From Komarekiella atlantica HA4396-MV6 (GTDB lineage Bacteria; Cyanobacteriota; Cyanobacteriia; Cyanobacteriales; Nostocaceae), in assembly GCA_019359395.1 (NCBI GenBank), contig JAHHHK010000008.1, forward strand, positions 124,001 through 188,000: 64,000 bases of DNA. Direction: 5' to 3'. The notes under the pieces were generated by a model that saw only the letters and a list, made by a program, of their open reading frames with translations, made no database searches and was not told the DNA's origin. The position numbers were made by a program, and so were the translations under genes. Numbering within the stretch: the stretch's first letter is position 1; each line of letters starts with the position of its first letter. Below, one piece after another: positions 38,464-48,903 of the stretch.

Positions 38464-38586
38464 AGTGGTTTTTAGATATTATTAAAAGGTAAGTACTCTG
38501 GTAACAGTCTTGAATCAATTGTTTTGCTTTATTAACTGAGCCGTATCGTAGCTGGTGAATAGCTTAGTGCAGCCTATGTGGGTGTT

Positions 38587-38616
38587 AGTTACAAAGAGTG
38601 ATCGCTCTTTGTAACT
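38587..38616. promoter_or_regulatory. Perfect 12-bp hairpin between divergent genes
   Basis: AGTTACAAAGAG-TGATCG-CTCTTTGTAACT. Confidence 0.5.
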
Positions 38617-38746
38617 GCTTTATGTTATTTACTAATACTACTTGGGTACTATAAATTCATACCTCTCATGATACCGCCAATAATCAGGGTTTTTGGATTG
38701 ACAGAATCTGAGCTTATTCCAAAAGCTATTTTAAAAAATTAAAGCT

Positions 38747-39487
38747 ATGACTGAACCTGTACTGCTTTTTCTCGACATTAATGGTGTAATCGACGTTAAA
38801 GATAATGCTAAAACAACAGAAGAAAAACTCTCAAAAAATGAAACAGTATACCCTGTCCCTGGATCTGAAGAATTATTACAGTTAATAGATAACTGTAGCT
38901 GGATTCATCCCATGTGGATTTCTTCTTGGGGATGCCAATCATATCTGTGGAATAAATGGTCTAAAACCCGCTCTTGGCATAGTGCTTATCCATTAAATGA
39001 AGATGAAGAAAATAAAGCTTTGAGATTATTTCCAAATGCAAGTGATAAGTATTTAGCAGCACGCTGGCATAGCCGGGACTGGCAGCATCGTGTTGTGTGG
39101 ATTGAAGATGGATTCTGGTTTATGAGTGCAGCTTTGAAATGGGCTGAAAGCAATTCTAAAATTCAAATAATTGATACATCACCGACTCCTAAAGAGCGCC
39201 GTAAAGGTTATGAAGAAGGAATAGGACACTGGAATATTGAGCGAATCTGTGATGCTTTAGATATTCAGGAAAATCGAGAAATATTGTTGAATAAAATCAA
39301 GGGTTCTATTCCAGAATTAACGGATAATTTTAGCCAAAACCTAATCTCAGAGCCAGAAGAAAATCAAACAATAATATTAAATCAAATTAATATTTTCACA
39401 GCACATAAAAATACTAAAAAGCCAAAAAATCCAACGTCGTTTATCTGGAATATTCGCAATCTGTTTAAGTTCAGTAATCGCACTTAA
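38747..39487 (+). CDS. HAD-like protein
   Basis: 'LLFLDINGVIDV' motif I, 'VVWIEDGF', 'IIDTSPTPKER'. Confidence 0.7.
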   Translation: MTEPVLLFLDINGVIDVKDNAKTTEEKLSKNETVYPVPGSEELLQLIDNCSWIHPMWISSWGCQSYLWNKWSKTRSWHSAYPLNEDEENKALRLFPNASDKYLAARWHSRDWQHRVVWIEDGFWFMSAALKWAESNSKIQIIDTSPTPKERRKGYEEGIGHWNIERICDALDIQENREILLNKIKGSIPELTDNFSQNLISEPEENQTIILNQINIFTAHKNTKKPKNPTSFIWNIRNLFKFSNRT

Positions 39488-39669
39488 GAACAATTAATTA
39501 GCCGTACAATTCCTATTTACAACTCCAGTAAACTCAACAATTTCTCTGGCAACACAGTCAAATAAGCAGAGTTCAACTTCCCTAACGACTCTGAAAACTT
39601 TTGCACCGAACCCTCAACAGAAACTGGTTTTTAGGATTAAGTAATCAATCAGTGTTCTAATACCTAAAT

Positions 39670-42600
39670 TTACAAAATTTTGCGAGAGCGAATAAGATGC
39701 TCTCGAAGGTAGTACGCTCTTGATGAAGCAGTCTCGACAATTGTATTAAGCAATACAAAACAAGATTCATGCATACTTCTTGGCAAAGATCCAGTTTGCT
39801 CAAGCTGTAGAAAACGCTGAATCGCTCTTTCTAAGTAGAACGCAGTATTCACTCCTAAGAGCAAACGAGTTCCACCCTCCTCCTTTTGATGTTTTGAGAG
39901 GATATGTACCCCTAATTCAAAGAAAATTGAAGGGAAATGATACATAAGTGAGGCTAATGCTTCAAACACGTCTGAATTCTTTCCAGCATTCGTGACAAAC
40001 TCAAGCAGTAAGTCTTTGCCAAGTGCAATATCCTGAGTTTCATAATCAACCTTCTGCCAAGGCGTATCAGCATGTAACATGCTGCGAATTAATTTTCGTC
40101 TGTTATCCTGTTGCCTATAGTCGGAGTCATTACCAGAAAACTCAATAGCTATCTTTTGCATCTTCTGCGATAACTCTTTCCATAGCTGCCAGTAAATTTC
40201 TTTCTTATTTGCCCTTTCAGCAACCATAGCCACCTGTAGCATTAAAAAATTCATAAAATTAGGTGCTATCTCACAACCCATTTGCAAATGTTCAAGATAG
40301 GGTTGAAAGTTTGAATCGTACAAATAAAACAAATATTTAGCGAAACGTTCTGTGAAACTCAGTCGGATATTATAGTTTATTTCTAGATATTCTTCTTTTT
40401 CAGAACTATGCCTATTTTCTTGTTGCTCAACTTCAAAGAATAAAGTCAGCATTTTCGACAACAATTTGATATGGCTGGGTTCTAGTGAGCCATTTGGAAT
40501 CATCAGGCAAGGGCTTAAAATATGCCATGAACTATGCGAAATAAGAGTAATTTGTTCAAGGGCAGTCGAAATATCACCTCGTGTAAATCGAACGCGAAAC
40601 TCATCTTTTTGTGCTTTTCTATTAGCTAATTCAGCTTTTTTAGCATCGCTTTCTAGGAAAGATATTTGGCTTATTGTATGCTGATTATCTTGCTTACACC
40701 AGGCATATTCAAGTGTTCCGATAATGCATTTTTGAGCAAATTCACTATCTCTTTGCCAAAGATGTTTTCTAATACCATCTGCGGCTTTTTGTCTAACATT
40801 TTCGTTAGCATGTGTTAACGCAGTCACAATTAAACCCTTAACAATAAGCTTCTCATTTTCTTCAGAGGCAAAGTCTAGTAGAATTGGAAGAACAGATGCG
40901 GCGGCGGCTGCACCATCATGATCTGTTGCATCTGCAATTGCAATTGAATTGTCTGTATCTGCATTTGCCCCAACTGTTTGACCAATTAGCTCGGCACACC
41001 ACAAAATATCTTCTTCATTTAGTTCACCCGAATAATCTCGTACAAAAATAGCAGCAGCAGTAACAATAGCACCAAAATACATTGCTGCCAGCTCGCTTAC
41101 TGCACCTGCCTTAAGTTCTTCAAAAATCTCTTTCGTCTCAGCAAAAGCTTTACGCCACGTCGCGTAGTATTCAGTCTCTAGTGGCTTGTATTCAAAGGTT
41201 TTGCTTGCCCACAGATATAGCGCAGAGAAGCGATTTTGTACCTGCATCCTTTCTTGAGCTTGTTGCTGAATATCCTTTAATTCAGGTTCCAAACCTTCAG
41301 GCTCAAAAATAATTCTGTTGTTCTCTTTATCTTCGATAGGTTTCCAACCACGACTGTCAATCCTATGTAAAAGGAACCGCATCGTTTCATCTTGAAGTTC
41401 AAATGCACGCAGCACATCAATAGCAGCAAGCGCTTCATCTCTCCATTCGGAAAACTGAAGGCGCACAACCAGCGTTTCTAAATGCTCTCTTCGCCACGGA
41501 CGCAGTGCAGCAGTACGTCTTTCTTCCGAATAGAGTTTAGATAGCGCATTTCTTTGATAGCCAGAACTATGCAAATCAATTTCATTGCCTCCCTCCTCAT
41601 GAATCATCCGACTCCGATCCATGTGATATAGTTCGGGATTTCTTAAAAGTGGTAGCGCAGCTTTCCCAACTTTTTCAGGAAATCCCATTGCTACAGAAGC
41701 TAACACTGCTGTAGGCATTACAGAGTTACTATTTCGCAAAATATAGTCAAACAGCCACTCTATCTGGTCTGATGTACAAGATTCTGTATATGCAATGAGA
41801 AAGTTTTCAAGTGCCATCAAGGCACACTGTAGTAGATATGGAACATTAGAAAGTCCACGGTATGCTGACCAAAAATCACCAGAATAATGATATACTTTTT
41901 TCCCATTATTTAACCGAATCGTCAATGGTTCAAACACCGATTCTGATAATTCTCGTGAGATCGACGAATATCCTTGTGATAAATACAACTCAGGGTGAGT
42001 ATATTCTTCTACTGCTCTGTTCAGCAGTTTCAAAATAAAATCCAAGCCTTTTTTTGGATGGAAACGTAAAAGGTGTTGGAATGGTCCCTTAGAGCCACTA
42101 GCTGGGAAAAAATTGTTTTTGTATTCGTGAAGACCAAAGTGTTGAGCTACTCCTAAATCACGCCTATATCTAGGCTGATCTTTATCCTCGATTTCTTCAA
42201 TGAACCATTCAAACCAAGCTAGTTTAATTAATCTATTTGGAGCATATTTGCAGAAGAAAGCTGATTCAATGCCCTCAAAAGACATGTTGCAAAAGTCTTT
42301 TATATAAGATAGTCTATGGCTTGTACTTCGGTAAACAAGAACATCTATCTCCAAAAGCTCTATAAATTCTTTACGAATTGCTGGAATAGTTTTTATAATG
42401 ATACTAAGTAGTTTTTTTCTATCATCATCATCTCTGTATGACTCTTTAATTCCAGCTAACAGATGAAGGGCTAGTAACCCTGCTTCACAGGCTGGCACTA
42501 ATAATTCCTTATCCAGGTGGAGTAAAGACGACCAGTCATTTAGGATTGCTGTTACATGTGATGTTAAAGCTTCTGATAAAAGTTCTCTATTTTCAAACAG

Positions 42601-44787
42601 AAAACAGATGATGGCTTTCCATCCTTGACCATAAGGCTTAAGAAACAAAGCATCAACCAAAGTCTTTTCATCATTTTCTTTTGGTCTTAAAGTTAACGTT
42701 TGATCTGGAGTTTGACATGCTATTCGGAGAATGAAACAGAAACGTTTAAGAAGCTCTCCATTTTCTAAAAAAAGTTGATCCTTTAACAATCTGAGAAATT
42801 CGTCTGGATTATCACCTTGAAGTACAGCAGCAATAGTTTCATCTTGCCAGTATCTCTGGATGTCTTGACTGCTAAGAACAGAGCGTACAAATTCTCCAAC
42901 TTTCTCTCGATACCTTAGTTTTTGGTGAAGCCATAAGCGAAAAGCCCGATTTATAGAAGGTTCATGACCTATTGCATCAAGAAAATTCTGTGTATTGCCT
43001 GAGTGTCTCCGATAAGCATCATCAATGTATTGATCGAGCGCCCAATCCTCTAGAACGTCGTGTGCTGGGCTAACGAGACCATTCTTGGAATCGCGACGAA
43101 CTAAATTATCCTCTTCAAGCTTGAGTACAACATCGCCATCAAACTCAGTCTCTGGAACTCCATAAACCATTTGCTTGGCGCGATTAATTGCGATACCTAC
43201 AAAGACTTGCCTACGCTTAAGCGGCATCCCGTTTGCTCTCACTTGTTCCTTTGCAATCACATCTCGCCAAACTGCGGTGCGAAACTCCTTTTCACCATCT
43301 TTAGGCGCAAACTCTGTTCCGGCTTGAAGAACTCTATATGCTAAATCCGCAAAAAAGGGAGATTTCAACAACAGCTTTAAAGTTGAATTATCAGCAATTT
43401 TTTGTAATGGTTCAAGTTGTTCACACAGATTCTGAACTTGGTCATTACTAAAACCACTTAATGTAAGCGTTGTAAAGTTAATCCCAAAAGGTTGAAGATA
43501 GTGAAAAGTTATTAGTTGATATGCGTAATCACGACCGGTAGCAATCACAGTCCAACCTTGCTGTTTTTTCAGTAAATGAAGCAAATCTCTGAACGCTGTC
43601 GTTTTTTCTAACTCAAGAAGCTTTTCTAACGATTCGATAATCAAGTATTTTTTTGGCATTAAAGCGAAACCTGCTTCTAAATCGCGAAGCGAACCTCTTA
43701 AGCCCATTGCTGAAAACACATTATCGAGGTGGGCTTGATCCAGATCCTCTGTGCGTAAACAGAAGATAGGGGCGCGTTCGCTTATATAGTCTGAGAATTC
43801 TCGTATTAGACTAGACTTTCCAGCACCGCGTTCACCAGACACAAAAACAAAACTGGAGGTTTCAATAAAGCTGAGTAATTGAGCAAATGTATCTGATTGC
43901 TTAATGTGAATTCCACCAACAGTAGTTCTTATACCACCTAAAATGTAATTACCATGCTCCTTAAGCTTATTGACATCTGATGACCAACTAGAAGAATTAA
44001 CGGTATTAAATGCATTCCGAATATCTTCGGGCAAAGTTTTTAAAGTGAGTGTTCCTGCGTTCTGGTTAGCAGTTTGAACAGCATCAACAACTCTCGTCCA
44101 CAATGATGGCGCAGCTTGATTTGAATATTGAGCAATCAGGGAGTGAAGCAAAGACAATGTACTTCCTGATTCTGTATCTAAATCGTAGCCAATGATATGA
44201 AAAACTTTTAAGAACTCCCATAACTGCCTGTCAGAAACATCAGTTTCGTTATTTGCAGTCTTCAAATGTGTTTTGAACGCTTCTAGCTTTTTTCTTTTTG
44301 CATCACTACTAAAATTAGCAGTATTAATTTTTATGAGAAATTCTTCTTCATTTTCAGCGTGCCTTGCCCATTCAAGAATAGGTCTTACATCGTTTATGTC
44401 AGTTGCGCTTAAAAGACCTGTAATAAGAGCGAGGGCATCAGTGTTGGAATCAAAACTTTCGTCATTAAAATCATTCCAGGTACTTTGAATTACTTCAGCA
44501 AAGGTTGCATCCTTTCCCGTTATACTAATGTCATGTTTTATTTGAGCCAGCAGCTTTGCTTCTTTCTCTGTTTCTAACTGTTTCGAGATTACAATAAAAT
44601 CATCAGTATTAAAGCCAGCGTAACGTCCTTGTAGCTTGATCTTCGTGATTGGAAAAGGTGCTAGACAGGGCGCAAGCCGACCTGAAAGCATAAGAACAGT
44701 GAATGCTGCTTGAACTCGCGTTTCAAAGTTCGATCCACCACCACCAGTAGAAAAAGGGTTACTTTGTTGCTTTGCTGCCTCAGTCAT
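39670..44787 (-). CDS. Avs-like STAND NTPase with putative Cap4-type nuclease N-terminus
   Basis: 1705 aa; N-term 'STGGGGSNFETRVQAAF...GRYAGFNTDDFIVI...LLAQIKHDISIT', Walker A 'VFVSGERGAGKSSLI', 'TVIATGRDY', HEAT-like C-terminal half. Confidence 0.85.
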   Translation of the reverse strand: MTEAAKQQSNPFSTGGGGSNFETRVQAAFTVLMLSGRLAPCLAPFPITKIKLQGRYAGFNTDDFIVISKQLETEKEAKLLAQIKHDISITGKDATFAEVIQSTWNDFNDESFDSNTDALALITGLLSATDINDVRPILEWARHAENEEEFLIKINTANFSSDAKRKKLEAFKTHLKTANNETDVSDRQLWEFLKVFHIIGYDLDTESGSTLSLLHSLIAQYSNQAAPSLWTRVVDAVQTANQNAGTLTLKTLPEDIRNAFNTVNSSSWSSDVNKLKEHGNYILGGIRTTVGGIHIKQSDTFAQLLSFIETSSFVFVSGERGAGKSSLIREFSDYISERAPIFCLRTEDLDQAHLDNVFSAMGLRGSLRDLEAGFALMPKKYLIIESLEKLLELEKTTAFRDLLHLLKKQQGWTVIATGRDYAYQLITFHYLQPFGINFTTLTLSGFSNDQVQNLCEQLEPLQKIADNSTLKLLLKSPFFADLAYRVLQAGTEFAPKDGEKEFRTAVWRDVIAKEQVRANGMPLKRRQVFVGIAINRAKQMVYGVPETEFDGDVVLKLEEDNLVRRDSKNGLVSPAHDVLEDWALDQYIDDAYRRHSGNTQNFLDAIGHEPSINRAFRLWLHQKLRYREKVGEFVRSVLSSQDIQRYWQDETIAAVLQGDNPDEFLRLLKDQLFLENGELLKRFCFILRIACQTPDQTLTLRPKENDEKTLVDALFLKPYGQGWKAIICFLFENRELLSEALTSHVTAILNDWSSLLHLDKELLVPACEAGLLALHLLAGIKESYRDDDDRKKLLSIIIKTIPAIRKEFIELLEIDVLVYRSTSHRLSYIKDFCNMSFEGIESAFFCKYAPNRLIKLAWFEWFIEEIEDKDQPRYRRDLGVAQHFGLHEYKNNFFPASGSKGPFQHLLRFHPKKGLDFILKLLNRAVEEYTHPELYLSQGYSSISRELSESVFEPLTIRLNNGKKVYHYSGDFWSAYRGLSNVPYLLQCALMALENFLIAYTESCTSDQIEWLFDYILRNSNSVMPTAVLASVAMGFPEKVGKAALPLLRNPELYHMDRSRMIHEEGGNEIDLHSSGYQRNALSKLYSEERRTAALRPWRREHLETLVVRLQFSEWRDEALAAIDVLRAFELQDETMRFLLHRIDSRGWKPIEDKENNRIIFEPEGLEPELKDIQQQAQERMQVQNRFSALYLWASKTFEYKPLETEYYATWRKAFAETKEIFEELKAGAVSELAAMYFGAIVTAAAIFVRDYSGELNEEDILWCAELIGQTVGANADTDNSIAIADATDHDGAAAAASVLPILLDFASEENEKLIVKGLIVTALTHANENVRQKAADGIRKHLWQRDSEFAQKCIIGTLEYAWCKQDNQHTISQISFLESDAKKAELANRKAQKDEFRVRFTRGDISTALEQITLISHSSWHILSPCLMIPNGSLEPSHIKLLSKMLTLFFEVEQQENRHSSEKEEYLEINYNIRLSFTERFAKYLFYLYDSNFQPYLEHLQMGCEIAPNFMNFLMLQVAMVAERANKKEIYWQLWKELSQKMQKIAIEFSGNDSDYRQQDNRRKLIRSMLHADTPWQKVDYETQDIALGKDLLLEFVTNAGKNSDVFEALASLMYHFPSIFFELGVHILSKHQKEEGGTRLLLGVNTAFYLERAIQRFLQLEQTGSLPRSMHESCFVLLNTIVETASSRAYYLREHLIRSRKIL

Positions 44788-45153
44788 TTATTCCCAGCGC
44801 TTTAGTCTCCCTCCGATTATCTTCTTCATTTAAACTAAGTGTCAATCCTAATTAAAAATTGTTGAAACCTATATATAGTAGGAGCTTTCAGATTATTTTC
44901 TGAAAAATACACCTGTCTCATTGATGACACATTTGTGAGATATTAAATTTATATACTATTTATCAATAAGCAATAATACCTAAATTATTACTAAAATTGG
45001 GGAACACAACTAAAATCATTTGCTGGTATAAAAGTTAGCAAGCACATCAGATTCAAACATTCTTTTAAGAAGAAATAAGCTCGCTATTAGGCAACAAATT
45101 CAAACTGCGATCGATTCAACAATAACGCAATCAACTGATAGAGGTATAGAGCT

Positions 45154-45987
45154 TTGAAACTATCAATTATCACTGCAACCTACAATAGACCTATGCAGCT
45201 TGCATCTACTACACTGCCAAGCATTCAAAGTCAAACTGACCGCAATTTTGAGTGGATCGTCATCAATGATGGCGCTAATCCTGATACCAAAGATATCATC
45301 TCTAGCATTAAGGCAAGAGCTGATTTTCCCATCAGTTACATTGAAATGGAACACCCTGAACCGAACAGTGGCTTTGGCTTGTGCTACGCTCGAAACTTGG
45401 GACTAGATGCAGCTGGTGGTGACATTGTTTCATACCTGGACGATGACAACAGCATTGCTCCTGAATTTATTGCCTCAATGCGGCAGTATTTTGAACAATA
45501 TCCCAATATTCGATACAGCATGGCAAGACAACAGCGCCGCCGCGATGTCATCCACAATGGTAGTGTTATTCGCCAAGGAAAGCCGTTTGTTTCGCCTAGC
45601 AATTGCTGCTCCTTACAGCAGCTTCTATGGCAACAAGAGATATTCGACAGCAATGGTTTCGTCCACTACCGAAGCAATGCTCCTAGATGGAACCCCCAGT
45701 TTCAAGTATTCGCGGACTACGAGTATTTGCTGCAATGTGCTTGCATCTGGGGTGAAGGTGGCTTTGGTCTCAATAACAGCATTCTTGTTAACTATATTCA
45801 GTCTTCTATCGGTATTATTGGTAGTTCCAACTATGAGCAATGGGCAACTGAGCTATCACTGATTGTTAGTAATCAAGCTAACTATTCCATCCTTCAAGAC
45901 AATGCTGTTGAACGCTTAGAGCAGCTTGTAGACACTTATAGTACTAAAGCACAAATTTCATTAACGCCAAAAGCATTTGCATTCTAA
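45154..45987 (+). CDS. Family 2 glycosyltransferase
   Basis: 'LSIITATYNRPMQLASTTLPSIQSQTDRNFEWIVINDGANPDT', 'YLDDDN'; TTG start. Confidence 0.88.
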   Translation: MKLSIITATYNRPMQLASTTLPSIQSQTDRNFEWIVINDGANPDTKDIISSIKARADFPISYIEMEHPEPNSGFGLCYARNLGLDAAGGDIVSYLDDDNSIAPEFIASMRQYFEQYPNIRYSMARQQRRRDVIHNGSVIRQGKPFVSPSNCCSLQQLLWQQEIFDSNGFVHYRSNAPRWNPQFQVFADYEYLLQCACIWGEGGFGLNNSILVNYIQSSIGIIGSSNYEQWATELSLIVSNQANYSILQDNAVERLEQLVDTYSTKAQISLTPKAFAF

Positions 45988-46027
45988 CAATATAAAGAAG
46001 CTTGTTAATAGCATAGCAATAACTAAA

Positions 46028-46048
46028 ACCACTACTTTTGACTAACGC
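46028..46048 (+). promoter_or_regulatory. ACCAC-N9-CTAACGC motif
   Basis: One of five intergenic occurrences; upstream of the helicase gene. Confidence 0.4.
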
Positions 46049-46080
46049 CTACCTGCTAAAACAGCAAGTAGGTAATTTTT
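46048..46080 (+). terminator. Hairpin with T-tract abutting next ATG
   Basis: CCTACCTGCTAAAACAGCAAGTAGG then TAATTTTTT, ATG at 46082. Confidence 0.6.
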
Positions 46081-46081
46081 T

Positions 46082-48802
46082 ATGAACCAGCCTGAATGGT
46101 TAGAAGCAAATAAACAGGTTTATTCCAAAGAACATGGTGTTATCCATATCGCCGCCATCATCGAGAAAAACCTTTACTTTAAAAAAGGAAGTTTAAATCA
46201 AATTATTTTCGACTGGGAGCATGAAGTAAAAAGCGGTAATTTATTACCTCTTAACCAAGCACCAACAGGTAAAAGTATTCTCTACCAAGAGATAGCTGCT
46301 ATTCTTGACGGTTCAGGAAAATTACAAAGCTGCAATATAATTCCTGCTCAAAAAGCTAAACTTTATCCGATACCAGATGATATTCACCCTCTAGTAAGAA
46401 ATGCCTTAAGTAAGTCAGGAATTACCCAACTATATTCTCATCAAGTCGAGGCATGGGAGGCTTACAAAAAAGGTGAAGATATCATTCTCCAAACTCCTAC
46501 CAGCAGTGGTAAAAGTATCTCTTTTTTAATTCCAATCGTTCACGAGTGCCTAAAGGGTAAATCAGCTTTAGTATTCTTTAATTTGAAAGCACTTGCATTT
46601 GACCAGGTAGAGAAAATACGTTCGTTTGTTAGTCACCTGGATGAAGAAATTCGCCCACAAATTCTCAATATTAATGGGGATATTCCGCCTCAAGAGCGCA
46701 AACAACTCTACAGCAATCAACCCTCAATTTTATGCGTAACACCCGATGTGTGGAACCACGAACTTAACAACTATCAATTTGACTCAAACTGGGGATTTAG
46801 AGAAACAATTAGAAAACTTTCTATCATAGTCTGTGACGAAATGCATTTTTATCAAGGCATATTTGGCTCGCATTTCGCACTACTTAATCGGCGAACTCAA
46901 TTCATGATAGAATCTGCTGGCAATGATATTTCTAAATTACAGTATATATTCGCTTCTGCAACAATTAGTAACAGTAGTGAAATTGCCCAAAAGATATCCA
47001 ATCGAGTAGAACAAAGCAACCTTGCTGTTATTGACGAAAGTGGGGCAAAACGCTCGGAGATTACTTTCCTTAGCCTCAAAGCACGAAACAATACTCTTTA
47101 CCAAACTGCCCAAGTTGCAGCGATGCTCGTAAGTAAAGGAATAGTCGGAATTTGTTTCTGCGATAGTAGAGAACTGGTAAAGGTTTTAACTAATGCCATT
47201 CGTAAAGCTTTAGTGGAGATGCAACTGCCCCACATGGGAGAAACCATCTCAGCATTTTATGGCAGCATGAAGGCAAATCAGCGTAACAAAATTATTGCAA
47301 ATATACAGGGTGGAAAGGTCAAGTTCATTATATCCACGAGTGCTTTAGAAGCGGGTCTGGATATCGGGTCTATTGATGCAACTATCGTACATAGTTACCC
47401 AGGTTCAATTCTTGCCTTTCGCCAAAGGGCGGGACGTGCGGGGAGGCAGGAAGCAGGGCTATTGGTGTTTATTCCGTCGAAAAGGTCGATTATGGATTCT
47501 TACTACGCCAATCATCCAGAACGTCTCCTATCTGATCCTCCAGAAATTATCAACTTTAACCACAATTATGAAACAACTTTGGAGCAACACATTCTCGCCT
47601 GTTGCAAAGAAAGTAAACCGACACAAGCTCAAATTGCTCGACATTTTGGTAGTTCTGGGGATGCGATCGCCCGACAATTAATCGGTGATAATCAACTGAT
47701 TTTCAGTTACAATCAAAGACTGACAACTAATCGAAACCTCGGTTATGTCCACTCAAAAATTAAATTCAGAGGCAACACTGACCAAAACATCAGTTATATC
47801 AATCAAGATAGCGCGGAAGACTTTGAGGAAAGTTCGGCATCTTCTGCACTAAGAGAAGTTTACCCTGGTGCAATATATCTTGCTCAAGACTTTGATGGCA
47901 ACCCCGTACAGTATAAATCACAAGAGCTAAATTTAATTGAAGGGAAAGCAATTCTTAAGCCAATTGAGGCAACTAACTTATTTAGTCGTCCCGAAGGAAG
48001 CCTAAATTTCGAGGAAATCAAAATTGTAGGGGAAGCCAAAATTATCAATCTTTCTCAAGGGGCAGCTAGATTTACACCTGTTTCAGCCAAAATCAAAGAA
48101 GAAATTTACGGGTACAACTTGTACAGGCTGGAACAAAAATGGACTTGCACTAATAACAGATGTCGCAACTTCAATTTAAATTTACCCGGACACATACAAA
48201 CTTGTCCTGCTTGCAATACCCAACTTATTGAACGAGAATTTGTCGAACTATTGGAGGAAAATAAATACAAGGAAGCATTTGCTCTTAATTACAATACATT
48301 CTGCGTTAGGGTTGAAATTAACGCTGATGCAAGAAAATATTTTTCAGCCATCGTCAAAAATCTCCGAAAAGAGATACTCAACAAACAGAAATATATTTCC
48401 AATGAAGATAAACAACTATTTGAAAGCAATGAAACTCAGATTTGCGTTCATACTCTCGCGCACCAACTTATGCTCAGTTTACCACTTGTCGAACATGGAG
48501 CAAACAGTCGAGATATCGATTTCATGTTAATCGAAGTACCATCAAATTATAAGATAGTAGGCTATTTCTTCGATACGTGCGAACATGGTACAGGTATGTG
48601 CGATACTCTCATCAAGTATTTAGAAACTGCTTTTATTAAGGCAAAGTTTCTAGTAGATAATTGCCCTTGCAAATACGGCTGCTCATCTTGTACAACAATT
48701 CAACGCTGCCCTGATGATAACAAAGCACTGTTTAAATCAGTTGGGCTATCTCTACTGGAGGAAATAATCAATCCGACACAAACAAGAACCATTAATCAAT
48801 AA
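46082..48802 (+). CDS. DEAD-box helicase with DUF1998/MZB C-terminus (YprA/MrfA-like)
   Basis: 'LQTPTSSGKSISFLIPI', 'DEMHFYQG', 'SALEAGLDIGSID', 'RQRAGRAGR', C-term 'CPCKYGCSSCTTIQRCPDDN'. Confidence 0.9.
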   Translation: MNQPEWLEANKQVYSKEHGVIHIAAIIEKNLYFKKGSLNQIIFDWEHEVKSGNLLPLNQAPTGKSILYQEIAAILDGSGKLQSCNIIPAQKAKLYPIPDDIHPLVRNALSKSGITQLYSHQVEAWEAYKKGEDIILQTPTSSGKSISFLIPIVHECLKGKSALVFFNLKALAFDQVEKIRSFVSHLDEEIRPQILNINGDIPPQERKQLYSNQPSILCVTPDVWNHELNNYQFDSNWGFRETIRKLSIIVCDEMHFYQGIFGSHFALLNRRTQFMIESAGNDISKLQYIFASATISNSSEIAQKISNRVEQSNLAVIDESGAKRSEITFLSLKARNNTLYQTAQVAAMLVSKGIVGICFCDSRELVKVLTNAIRKALVEMQLPHMGETISAFYGSMKANQRNKIIANIQGGKVKFIISTSALEAGLDIGSIDATIVHSYPGSILAFRQRAGRAGRQEAGLLVFIPSKRSIMDSYYANHPERLLSDPPEIINFNHNYETTLEQHILACCKESKPTQAQIARHFGSSGDAIARQLIGDNQLIFSYNQRLTTNRNLGYVHSKIKFRGNTDQNISYINQDSAEDFEESSASSALREVYPGAIYLAQDFDGNPVQYKSQELNLIEGKAILKPIEATNLFSRPEGSLNFEEIKIVGEAKIINLSQGAARFTPVSAKIKEEIYGYNLYRLEQKWTCTNNRCRNFNLNLPGHIQTCPACNTQLIEREFVELLEENKYKEAFALNYNTFCVRVEINADARKYFSAIVKNLRKEILNKQKYISNEDKQLFESNETQICVHTLAHQLMLSLPLVEHGANSRDIDFMLIEVPSNYKIVGYFFDTCEHGTGMCDTLIKYLETAFIKAKFLVDNCPCKYGCSSCTTIQRCPDDNKALFKSVGLSLLEEIINPTQTRTINQ

Positions 48803-48811
48803 TTAAGATAG

Positions 48812-48841
48812 TCCTACCCAAGATGGGTAGGATTACTTTTT
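48812..48841 (+). terminator. Rho-independent terminator
   Basis: TCCTACCCA-AGA-TGGGTAGGA then TTACTTTTT. Confidence 0.8.
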
Positions 48842-48851
48842 CAGTAATGAA

Positions 48852-48872
48852 ACCACATACATCGCTTACGCA
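48852..48872 (+). promoter_or_regulatory. ACCAC-N8-CTTACGCA motif
   Basis: One of five intergenic occurrences. Confidence 0.4.
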
Positions 48873-48903
48873 CAAGATTTATGAAAATTTGTGAGAATAA
48901 GCA

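Noticed and set aside
45163-45862. Alternative-frame ORFs over the glycosyltransferase gene
   Set aside because: The GT2 frame has clear family motifs; the others are shadows.
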